5,613 nt of DNA from Actinomycetes bacterium (GCA_021791615.1 JAJYWG010000179.1:1-5613); one strand, 5' to 3'. Positions 1 to 5,393 are shown, counted from the stretch's first letter. Notes: a model not told the origin generated them from the sequence alone. Numbers and translations: made by a program.

Positions 1-648
1 GGCCTTACGGCCACCGACCCGGTCGGGCTCGTCACTTGGTACTTGGGCCCGAAGGGTCCAGAGGGTGGCAAGCTCTACTACACGCGAGGCGACGTGCACA
101 CGGGCTCGCCTGACGAGGTCGGGTTCGCCGACGTCGGCTGGGCCGTACTGTTGGCCGGCCAACCGACCTACAAGACGGCCGCGCGGCTTATCAGCGAACC
201 CGTCGACATCGGGACGATCCCCTGCAAGCCCCTCCCGATGACCTCCGAGGCCGACCGGAAAGCGATCGTCGACTGCGTCATGACGTTGATGGCGAGGTGG
301 AACGACAAGGCCTCGCACATCGGCGCCTCCCGCGCGACGAAGATGATCCACCCGAAGCGGCGCGCAGCCGTTCCCGTTATCGATAACGCGACCATCTGGA
401 GTCGCTTCATGGTGTCCAACTGGAGGCCCGGAGGGATCCCGGGGAGCGGGGCACCAAAGACCGCTGGCGATCTGCGGCGGTGCCTTGACGAGATTTATCA
501 ATGCGTCGCGGCGCCCGAGAACGCTGCCGGTTGGGCGGCCCTAGAGATCGACCCGCGACTCGCAAACTTCACCCGGATAGAGCTCTTCGACATGGCGTGG
601 GCGGCGATCGAGCGCGGTGGCAAGGAGGTAGCCGGGTACTGGGCATGA
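1..648 (+). CDS. Conserved hypothetical protein, 3' part (possibly DUF6308-like)
   Basis: The reading frame is open from the first base (GLTATDPVGLVTWY...), so the gene almost certainly starts upstream; 215 codons plus TGA are visible. A TTG at 43 could be read as a start, but coding-like sequence precedes it. Visible motifs: an ATKMIHPKRRAAVPVIDN segment at about residues 111-128, a NWRPGG segment about 15-20 residues later, and a C-terminal FTRIELFDMAWAAIE. This combination (K-x-[IL]-H-x-KR-x(4)-PV-x-D followed by RIELFDM-W) resembles conserved actinobacterial hypothetical proteins that I believe are labelled DUF6308; the label is recalled, not searched. There is no signal peptide or membrane segment in the visible part, and it looks cytosolic. 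Function is unknown. A hairpin follows the stop immediately, so this is probably the last gene of its transcript. Confidence 0.7.
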   Translation, partial: GLTATDPVGLVTWYLGPKGPEGGKLYYTRGDVHTGSPDEVGFADVGWAVLLAGQPTYKTAARLISEPVDIGTIPCKPLPMTSEADRKAIVDCVMTLMARWNDKASHIGASRATKMIHPKRRAAVPVIDNATIWSRFMVSNWRPGGIPGSGAPKTAGDLRRCLDEIYQCVAAPENAAGWAALEIDPRLANFTRIELFDMAWAAIERGGKEVAGYWA

Positions 649-666
649 GTGCCGCGCGTGCGGCAC
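649..666 (+). terminator. Hairpin directly after the stop codon, possible terminator
   Basis: GTGCCGC (649-655) and GCGGCAC (660-666) form a perfect 7-bp, GC-rich stem around the tetraloop GCGT, starting at the base after the TGA of the preceding gene. No T-run follows. U-tract-less terminators are common in actinobacteria, so a terminator is a reasonable reading, but GC-rich DNA also produces such stems by chance. Confidence 0.4.
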
Positions 667-784
667 CCTGACGGTCTCGCGCTCCCGTGCCGTCGCGCAA
701 CCTGCACAAACACGGAGGGCGCTCGCGCTCAACAGCGTTGAAGAGAACCAGCCGACCTTGATCTCTGCATCAGGACGTTCCGCC

Positions 785-803
785 AAGGAGCGGGAGGACA
801 AGC
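785..803 (+). promoter_or_regulatory. Strong ribosome binding site of the small ORF
   Basis: AAGGAG (785-790) and GGGAGGA (792-798) precede the ATG at 804. The GGAGG core (793-797) has a 6-nt spacer. This is one of the two best Shine-Dalgarno sequences in the window and the main reason to believe the 66-codon ORF. I see no convincing -35/-10 promoter in the 155-bp gap 649-803. Confidence 0.55.
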
Positions 804-1004
804 ATGATCCCCACATTCGACCCAGGCTCCTGGGTTGATCCAGACGGCCGGATACGGCCACCAAACGAACACCCCGATCCCCGATGGCAACAACAGTGGA
901 TGAGAGCAGTGACACCTGTTGGAGTCCCAAGAGGACGACGGCCGCGGAGGTCTACACTGCGCAGACGACCCATCGAATTCACCGTTGGTCGTCGCCGATT
1001 CTGA
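804..1004 (+). CDS. Small protein (66 aa) with a Trp/Asp-Gly module
   Basis: The ATG has a well-placed GGGAGG ribosome binding site, and the stop lies 9 nt before the next gene, so the two are probably co-transcribed and may be translationally coupled. Residues 7-28 (PGSWVDPDGRIRPPNEHPDPR) line up with residues 8-29 of the downstream protein (PGWWQAADGKWYAPEFHSDHGR), sharing P-G, W, D-G-basic, P, H, D and R in register. The C-terminal half is very Arg-rich and of low complexity, with no membrane helix. Codon usage is less GC3-biased than in the IS genes. Function is unknown. It could be a stand-alone copy of the N-terminal module, the decayed head of a longer paralogue, or a spurious ORF; the ribosome binding site and module match favour a real or recently real gene. 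Confidence 0.5.
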   Translation: MIPTFDPGSWVDPDGRIRPPNEHPDPRWQQQWMRAVTPVGVPRGRRPRRSTLRRRPIEFTVGRRRF

Positions 1005-1013
1005 GGCGGGTAC

Positions 1014-1958
1014 ATGAGCGATACCTCACAAGGACCGGGATGGTGGCAGGCCGCCGACGGCAAGTGGTACGCGCCCGAGTTCCACTCCGACCACGGGAGG
1101 TCGCCCGCGACCCACGCTGACCGAGTTGTTGGGCCTACAACGCCGGCACCCCAGGGAAGCCCCGAGCAAATTCCAGCTCACACCCCACGGAGACGGACTG
1201 GGAAAAAGTGGCTCGTCGGGGTTGCCGTCGTCATCGTTGTCGCAGCAGGGGCCGGAGTGGCGGTTGCCGTTGGATCGCACAACTCGCCTCCGCAGACCGC
1301 CGGCGACCACACATCCAACAGCATCACAGCCCAACTGAAGAAGGACGGGATCACGCAGGCCGAGGAAACGTGCGCCAAGGAAGGGGTCAAGGGCGCCGAT
1401 GCCCTACTCAAGGCGGGCAACGGCGCGTCGCAGACAGCAGCCCTGCTGCAGATCGCAGGTGAATACGGGTTGAACAGCAGCATGTACGGCATCATCCACC
1501 GTGCGTGGGAGATCGCGTATGCCCTTGAGTACCGGACAGGCTATGTAGCCGCGGCCGCGTCGGTCATAAAGAGTGTCGTGGATACATGCACCGGCCACGG
1601 ACTTACATCACCGTCGTCAAGCACGACGACCACGCACACACCCGCGATCTACCCCTTCGAAACAGCGACACCGGCCTTGGTCGCCGCCGTACAGGGCAGC
1701 CTTAGAGCGCAGCACGGGACAACGGACGAAGCACTCAACGGAGTTACGGTTACCAAGAAAACCAACCCCACGGTCCCGACATGGACCTATTACGCCGTCC
1801 AATGGCCGGCGAGCCTGGGTACGGATACAACCTCGAGTACGCAACAGCGACCTGACGATGGCTTCGCTCATAAAGTGAACGGCACGTGGACGATCGTCAC
1901 TGGGCCGACAACATGCAACCATTCACCTCTCCGGAAGGCGTTCGAGCAACTCGGGTGA
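1014..1958 (+). CDS. Single-pass membrane protein with GWW/DUF2510-like N-terminus; 3' end replaced by IS sequence
   Basis: The protein has 314 residues. Residues 6-22 (QGPGWWQAADGKWYAPE) form a short Trp-rich module like the DUF2510-type motifs at the N-termini of many Acidimicrobiia membrane proteins. A Pro/Thr linker follows, then a basic patch RRRTGKK (59-65), a single membrane helix at about 66-88, and an external part. The external part holds a helical segment with two cysteines (C120, C192) that could pair, a Ser/Thr linker (199-210), and a second domain (212-300) with aromatic strands such as WTYYAVQW and GTWTIVTG. The predicted topology is N-terminus inside, bulk outside. The start is the ATG 9 nt after the previous stop, with a weak GAGGCGGG ribosome binding site. 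The IS66 element begins at about 1914, so residues 301-314 (CNHSPLRKAFEQLG) are encoded by the IS end and the native C-terminus is lost. How much was lost cannot be told; the second domain looks nearly complete. Biochemical role is unknown. Confidence 0.8.
   Translation: MSDTSQGPGWWQAADGKWYAPEFHSDHGRSPATHADRVVGPTTPAPQGSPEQIPAHTPRRRTGKKWLVGVAVVIVVAAGAGVAVAVGSHNSPPQTAGDHTSNSITAQLKKDGITQAEETCAKEGVKGADALLKAGNGASQTAALLQIAGEYGLNSSMYGIIHRAWEIAYALEYRTGYVAAAASVIKSVVDTCTGHGLTSPSSSTTTTHTPAIYPFETATPALVAAVQGSLRAQHGTTDEALNGVTVTKKTNPTVPTWTYYAVQWPASLGTDTTSSTQQRPDDGFAHKVNGTWTIVTGPTTCNHSPLRKAFEQLG
1914..1929 (+). repeat. Left terminal inverted repeat of IS-A
   Basis: TGCAACCATTCACCTC; the inner 13 bases are identical to the inverted right end at 3837-3852. 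It contains the stop codon of the passenger gene (TCA at 1923-1925, TGA on the minus strand) and lies inside the frame of the membrane protein gene read from the other strand. Confidence 0.85.
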
Positions 1959-2246
1959 GGCCCGAACGTGTCCGGACTTGAACTTCCCGACGGGCACGTC
2001 GAGGCACACGACGACGAGGTCCTCGTAGAACTCGTGGATTTCACCGGTCGAGCCGCGCAGGTACTGCGGCTTGGCCGTGTTGGCGAACCGGACCCGGTCG
2101 CCGACGGCGAGGCGCGCCAATGCTGCGCCCCGGCGGTGCCGGGCGATCGCGTGGGTCCGGAGGTTGACGGCGCCGATGACCGCGTCGAGCGCGTCGTCGA
2201 GGTGTCCGGCAACGATGGCGCTGGCGAGCGCTTCGGCGTCGCGCAT
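1923..2246 (-). CDS. IS66 passenger gene: small SH3/KOW-like protein (107 aa)
   Basis: The ATG start lies 60 nt downstream of the transposase stop on the same strand, and the TGA stop is inside the terminal inverted repeat, so the gene fills the rest of the element exactly. Residues 1-46 look helical (EALASAIVAGHLDDALDAVI, then a basic stretch). Residues 47-107 have the alternating pattern of a small beta-barrel: VGDRVRF (48-54), KPQYLRGSTGEI (59-70), VVVCLD (78-83), PVGKF, and a final PELLERL. VGD-x-V at the start and a central Y-L-x-G-x-T-G turn suggest an SH3- or KOW-like fold, known from nucleic-acid and ribosome-binding proteins. The fold call is inference and the function unknown. No good ribosome binding site is visible, so translation may be coupled to the transposase. 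No alternative in-frame start lies close upstream. A role in transposition or its control is plausible but unproven. Confidence 0.65.
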   Translation of the reverse strand: MRDAEALASAIVAGHLDDALDAVIGAVNLRTHAIARHRRGAALARLAVGDRVRFANTAKPQYLRGSTGEIHEFYEDLVVVCLDVPVGKFKSGHVRASPELLERLPER

Positions 2247-2306
2247 CGGCCAGCACGAGGGAGGTGTCGTGTTCGGTTCGATCGGCCAAGTATCGCCGAT
2301 GACCGC

Positions 2307-3806
2307 TCAGATCCGCTGCGGGATCCAGGGCTCGCCGGCGAACAATGCGCTGAGCACGGCGATCGGCAAGAGGCCGTGCTTGGCCGCGGTCTGCAGGTAG
2401 GAGCGGACCGCGGCGAGCCGCTCTGCGCCGTGCATCGCCCGGAAGGGCCCGCTGATTTTTGCGTGCAGCTTCACCATCCTGACGTCGGACTCCGCCTGGT
2501 TGTTGGTAAAGGGCACCCGCAGGTCGGTGGCGAAACGGACGATGTCTTCCTTCCGGTCCCTGAAGGCGACCGCCAGGTTGAACGACTCTCTCTCCAGCGC
2601 GTCACGCGCACGGTTCGCCGGCGCGTGGTTGACCAAGAGCGCCTCGTCGACCAGGGCGTCGTATCGGTCGAAGAACGCGCCGAGGGACTTCTTGGTGAGC
2701 TTGTTCTTGCCCGCAGCCCGTGCGGCGTCCGCGGCGAGCTTCATCTCGATCAACAGCGCGGTCATCGACGTCGCCCAGTGCTCTTGGATGGCGACCCGAG
2801 CGACCGAGGCGAGATCGCGTACGAGATGCGCACAGCACACCGCATGGGTCGCCTTGTCGTAGCCGAAGTACTGGATGAGGCGGTCATGGACGGCGATGCC
2901 GGTGAAGTCCGGGAAGATCCCGGTGCGCTCGGTGCCGTCCTTGCCCCGAGTCGAGTCCGCGTGCAGCAAGGTGTAGAGCTCGTTGGCACAGACGTGGAAC
3001 CAGGTCTTCTCTTTCCTCACGAAGTCGAACGTCTCATCGACGTGGACGACCTCGCTGTCGGCGAGGAGGTGCAGGACCGTGGCCATGAAGCCCTCGAGCC
3101 CCGCTGCGCCCTCGCTGTAGAGCTGGTCCAAGAAGCCCGTCGAGACCTCTGCGCCGAAGAGATCACGCAGCGCCGCCGCGCAGCGCTCGAAGGGCAGGTG
3201 CTGGTAGCTCATGAGGTAGAGCGCGATCGCCCGGAGCTTGGGGCCGTAGGAGACGAAACCGCGGGCCTCTGCGGGGAACGCAGCCTTGGTCTTCGCCCCA
3301 CAGCGACAGCGTCTCGTCTCTGCCCGGTGCTCTTTCGATTCGAGCCGGGCCACCGGGGCGTCGAGGACCTGGCGAACCTCGATCGCCTCGACCGGAGCGT
3401 CGGCGAGGTCGCCGCCGCAGTGCACACAGCACGAGGGCGAGTGGACGAAGGTCTCGTCGGGGTCCGCCACCTGGGCGAGGTGCTTGCCCTCTGCGCCAGG
3501 TTGCTTGCCGGGTTTGCGCCCGAGCGCCCGGCGAGCGGCGCGGTTGGGGCTCTCCCCCTTGGCCTTCTTCGTGAAGCGGTCCGAGGACGGCGGCAACGAC
3601 GAGTTGGTCGAGTCCTTCCCAAGACGGCTCTCGAGCGCTGCGATCCTGCGCTGGAGCTGGTCGATCAGCCCTGCCTGCGACGCGTTGGCGCCGGCAAGTT
3701 GTTCGAGACGACGACGCAGCTCGGCGTTCTCGGCTGCCAGCTCCTCATAGGTCGGAGCGTCGGAGGAAGGATCGCGCGTCGGAATTCCCCACGATACGCG
3801 CGGCAT
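2307..3806 (-). CDS. tnp: IS66-family transposase (IS-A), intact
   Basis: The 499-residue protein has the full IS66 architecture. An N-terminal leucine-zipper-like coiled coil (about 18-62) ends in the STNSSLPPSSDRF motif. A basic linker (RKPGKQPGAEGKH, 97-109) follows, then a zinc-finger-like segment with C127-x2-C130 and C167-x-C169, and then the DDE catalytic domain. Likely catalytic residues are D257 (HVDETF), D308 (VHDRL) and E439 (NNQAESDVRMVK). The KISGPFR segment and the C-terminal helices are present, so the enzyme looks full length. It would cut and rejoin IS ends in the cytoplasm. The ATG at 3806 lies 46 nt inside the right IS end; AGGGGG directly precedes it, closer than ideal. 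Oddities: canonical HADETG reads HVDETF, and HDGW reads HDRL. The 627-codon ORF on the opposite strand is a shadow of this gene. Confidence 0.93.
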   Translation of the reverse strand: MPRVSWGIPTRDPSSDAPTYEELAAENAELRRRLEQLAGANASQAGLIDQLQRRIAALESRLGKDSTNSSLPPSSDRFTKKAKGESPNRAARRALGRKPGKQPGAEGKHLAQVADPDETFVHSPSCCVHCGGDLADAPVEAIEVRQVLDAPVARLESKEHRAETRRCRCGAKTKAAFPAEARGFVSYGPKLRAIALYLMSYQHLPFERCAAALRDLFGAEVSTGFLDQLYSEGAAGLEGFMATVLHLLADSEVVHVDETFDFVRKEKTWFHVCANELYTLLHADSTRGKDGTERTGIFPDFTGIAVHDRLIQYFGYDKATHAVCCAHLVRDLASVARVAIQEHWATSMTALLIEMKLAADAARAAGKNKLTKKSLGAFFDRYDALVDEALLVNHAPANRARDALERESFNLAVAFRDRKEDIVRFATDLRVPFTNNQAESDVRMVKLHAKISGPFRAMHGAERLAAVRSYLQTAAKHGLLPIAVLSALFAGEPWIPQRI

Positions 3807-4779
3807 TCCCCCTGGTGGTGGATGGTCTGCTCACGGGAGGTGAATGGTTAGAGCGGAGGTGATGGGCATTGCATAATCCGTGTACCAGGTTCTCGTAGGT
3901 GCGGTAGGAGGCCCAGCCATCGTGGACGAGCACACCGCGCAGGTGCTCGATCACGCCCATCGCGTCCATGGCCCCGGTCCCGCGCTCGGCATCGAGGTGG
4001 TACAAGGTGAGATCGGTGGTCGACACCGCATGGACCCACTGGAGGTGCGCTTCGACCCGCAGGCCGGTCTCGTCTGCATGCGCGACGTCGGCGGCGATCA
4101 GAAGATCCTTCACCCGGGCGAGGAACTCTTCGAGCATTGCCGCGCCCTCTTTCACCATCGCGACGATCGTCCCGGTTGCAACTGGTGCCCCGTAGGTGTC
4201 TCGCAACAGCTCGGCCACCCGGGCAACCGGGATGTGCTGGCGGGTCACCAGGTAGCACACGTAGGCCCGGAGTGCCGGGCCGTAGCACGCCGGCGCGCTC
4301 GCTTCTGGTGGGAAGGTCCCGGTCGTCTCGGAGCCGCAGCTCTCACAAAGCCTTCGCTCGACCTGGTGCTCGGTGCAGAACAGTGCCACCGGTGGAAGGT
4401 CGAACACCTGGCGCACGATCAGGCCCGTCACCTCCGCGTCGGAAAGGTCGCTGCCGCAGCCCTCACAACTGCTCGGAGGGTGGACCTCCGTGGCATCGGG
4501 ATCGGGACGCTGGGCGAGATGGCGTCCCGGGTCCCCGGGCTGTTTGCCAGGCTTCTTCCCCGACCGCTTGCGGCGTGACTTCGGCGCCGGCTTCGCATAG
4601 CCCTCAGAGGACGGGGGCTTCGAGGAGTTGCGCGAGTTCATGTCGAGTCGAGCTCGCAACTCGGCGATCTCCGCCCTCAGCTGCTCGATCAAGGACGCCT
4701 GCTCGGTGACGGTGGCCCGCAGGATGGTGTTCTCCCGGACCAGCTCTTCGTAGGACGACTGATCGGGCTCCACATCCAC
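3745..4779 (-). pseudogene. tnp: IS66-family transposase (IS-B), 3'-truncated by IS-A
   Basis: The frame starts at a GTG (4779); residues 1-309 are clear IS66 transposase. They comprise a coiled coil (about 8-46) with NSRNSSKPPSSEG, a basic linker SGKKPGKQPGDPGRH, zinc-finger cysteines C105/C108 and C145/C148, and a DDE domain with D236 (HADETG) and D287 (VHDGW), up to CNAHHLR. Homology stops at R309 (3853). Residues 310-344 are read from IS-A DNA and are unrelated. The third catalytic residue (Glu in the NNQAE motif) and the C-terminal domain are missing, so the product should be inactive. Its chimeric tail overlaps the first codons of the IS-A transposase in another frame. It is clearly diverged from the IS-A enzyme, so the two are different elements and not copies of one. 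Confidence 0.9.
3837..3852 (-). repeat. Right terminal inverted repeat of IS-A
   Basis: On the minus strand this reads TCTAACCATTCACCTC. The inner 13 bases repeat the left end exactly. It abuts the last codon of IS-B transposase homology (CGC, Arg309, 3853-3855). Confidence 0.85.
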
Positions 4780-4800
4780 AAGTCCAGCCGGTGTCGAGCC

Positions 4801-4848
4801 AAATCGCGAGCATCGCGCAATGCCATTCGCGCTGGTCGCGCGCGATTT
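4801..4848 (-). repeat. Inverted repeat in the leader of IS-B
   Basis: AAATCGCG (4801-4808) and CGCGATTT (4841-4848) form a perfect 8-bp inverted repeat enclosing 32 nt. Inside it, GCGC-AAT and ATT-C-GCGC can form a smaller stem with one bulged base. It lies between the IS tip and the transposase start, where it could affect transposase expression or protein binding. Functional meaning is inference. Confidence 0.35.
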
Positions 4849-4898
4849 TCGAAACTTTTCAGCGAGGCGGTCAGTTCACGCGGGTGCGGACGCTGCCT

Positions 4899-4918
4899 AC
4901 CGCACCTGAACAGTTACA
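4899..4918 (-). repeat. Terminal repeat (outer end) of IS-B
   Basis: The minus strand reads TGTAACTGTTCAGGTGCGG from 4918 inward. The TAA at the tip is in frame with the sigma-factor remnant (codons GCG CTC GTG TAA) and ends it. The partner repeat is missing, so the boundary rests on the GTAA start and on where the sigma homology stops. Confidence 0.65.
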
Positions 4919-5242
4919 CGAGCGCTTCGTAATCCCCCTGCCAGGAGGCTGCCAGGAACGCGTCGACGATCTCCTGCTGGCGCCGCCGGTCGCCGGAGGG
5001 CATCTCCTCGGTGCCCTGCAGGCGCCGTCGGGCGCGACTGGCGAGCTGGCGAGTGGCCGCCGGGAGCGCCCGACGATCAGGGCGACCTCGTCGAGCGGTA
5101 CGGCGAAGAGGTCGTGGAGTACGAAGGCGAGGCGCTCGGCAGGGATGAGGGTATCGAGCACGACCAGCAGCGCAGGGCCCATCGTGTCGGGAAGGACCAC
5201 CTCCTCCTCGGGGGCGGGGAGCTCGGGTGCCTGACCCACCAC
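4919..5242 (-). pseudogene. ECF41/SigJ-like RNA polymerase sigma factor remnant
   Basis: Reading leftward on the minus strand, the frame holding ALLVVLDTLIPAERLAFVLHD, FAVPLDEVALIVGRS is sigma region 4. It then breaks: the expected PAATRQLASRARRRLQG continues one frame over. One missing C in the CCC run (GGG at 5062-5064 on +) explains the shift. The second frame continues into QQEIVDAFLAASWQGDYEALV, the start of the SnoaL/NTF2-like domain fused to ECF41 sigma factors, and stops where IS-B begins. Region 2 (promoter -10 recognition) is not found in any frame upstream. The gene is thus damaged at both ends and in the middle. The left limit is the IS-B junction. The right limit is set at a GTG (5242), just downstream of an ECF41-type promoter, and is uncertain. 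An intact relative would direct RNA polymerase to a small stress or metabolic regulon. Confidence 0.75.
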
Positions 5243-5250
5243 CGCAGATT

Positions 5251-5277
5251 GACGCACCAGGCGGCCTCGATGTGACA
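5251..5277 (-). promoter_or_regulatory. ECF41-type promoter pointing into the sigma remnant
   Basis: The minus strand reads TGTCACA (5277-5271), 16 nt, then CGTC (5254-5251). This matches the -35/-10 motif described for ECF41 sigma factors (TGTCACA-N16-CGTC, from memory) at all 11 positions and with the right spacing. It lies directly upstream of the ECF41-like remnant and is oriented toward it, as expected for autoregulation. Transcription would start near 5242-5246, close to an in-frame GTG at 5242. Confidence 0.65.
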
Positions 5278-5303
5278 TGAGCAATCTTGGGCGATCCGGT
5301 TGG

Positions 5304-5352
5304 CCGTCCCCGGGGCGGCACCGCCTGAGCCCCCCGACGGCGGTGGGGACGG
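5304..5352. repeat. Long GC-rich stem-loop in the divergent intergenic region
   Basis: CCGTCCCC (5304-5311) pairs with GGGGACGG (5345-5352), and ACCGCC (5320-5325) pairs with GGCGGT (5339-5344). This gives a 14-bp stem with an 8-nt bulge on one side (5312-5319) and a 13-nt loop. It lies between the two ECF41-like promoters, outside both predicted transcripts. It could be an old terminator, a protein site, or a by-product of high GC content. Confidence 0.4.
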
Positions 5353-5366
5353 AGCGCCAGGGCGGT

Positions 5367-5393
5367 CGCCACACATCGGTCGTCTGGCGCGTC
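5367..5393 (+). promoter_or_regulatory. Weaker ECF41-like promoter upstream of the VOC gene
   Basis: CGCCACA (5367-5373), 16 nt, then CGTC (5390-5393). The -10 element is exact, the spacing is exact, and the -35 element matches TGTCACA at 5 of 7 positions. A start near 5400 would give a leader of about 40 nt containing the ribosome binding site. It overlaps an inverted repeat, GCGCCAG (5354-5360) / CTGGCGC (5384-5390), that could be an operator. Partial matches arise by chance more easily than the exact copy on the other strand. Confidence 0.4.

Larger units (their letters stand above)
1914..3852 (-). mobile_element. IS66-family insertion sequence (IS-A), apparently complete
   Basis: The ends are a perfect 13-bp inverted repeat, AACCATTCACCTC at 1917-1929 and its complement at 3837-3849. 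It extends outward to TGCAACC on the left and TCTAACC on the right (14 of 16 positions match), each one base from TGTAACC, in line with the GTAA-type ends of IS66 elements. The right boundary is independently fixed because IS-B transposase homology ends at the codon 3853-3855. The element carries a transposase and a 107-aa passenger ORF, both on the minus strand, and no separate TnpA/TnpB-type helper genes (an ISBst12-like arrangement). The 8 bp outside each end (CGACAACA left, GCGGAGGT right) do not match, so there is no target-site duplication. That points to deletion or recombination after insertion. Confidence 0.85.
3853..4918 (-). mobile_element. Partial IS66-family element (IS-B), right part only
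   Basis: This fragment holds the upstream end and the 5' two-thirds of an IS66 element. The minus strand starts at 4918 with TGTAACTGTTCAGGTGCGG, a GTAA-type IS66 end that matches the IS-A end at 12 of 19 positions. The outer boundary agrees with the abrupt loss of sigma-factor coding sequence at 4919. The other end is absent from the window. There is 139 bp between the tip and the transposase start. The element was evidently broken by IS-A plus a deletion. Confidence 0.8.

Noticed and set aside
729..741. TCAAC-AGC-GTTGA hairpin
   Set aside because: A 5-bp stem with a 3-nt loop is too short to distinguish from chance.
739..770. TTGAAG as a -35 element for the small ORF/membrane protein pair
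   Set aside because: At 16-18 nt spacing there is no acceptable -10 sequence (ATCTCT at best).
884..1120. A 78-codon + strand frame overlapping the small ORF and the membrane protein gene
   Set aside because: It overlaps two better-supported genes in other frames, lacks a ribosome binding site, and shows no recognisable motif.
1968..3851. A 627-codon open frame on the + strand
   Set aside because: It is antisense to the IS66 transposase and passenger gene, has no recognisable domain, and its composition is that of a GC-rich shadow frame.
1906..3860. Possible target-site duplication flanking IS-A
   Set aside because: The 8-bp flanks compared at two plausible boundary choices (CGACAACA/GCGGAGGT and CAACATGC/AGAGCGGA) do not match.
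3880..4578. A 232-codon + strand frame, plus other frames over 3968-4709
   Set aside because: These are antisense or out-of-frame shadows of the clear IS-B transposase fragment.
1914..4918. A composite transposon formed by the two IS66 elements
   Set aside because: The elements are different and directly adjacent with no cargo between them, and IS-B is truncated, so they are better explained as nested insertions.
4791..5234. A + strand frame of 147 codons over the IS-B end and sigma remnant
   Set aside because: It crosses the IS/sigma junction, while the opposite strand shows real sigma-factor homology; no domain is recognisable on this strand.
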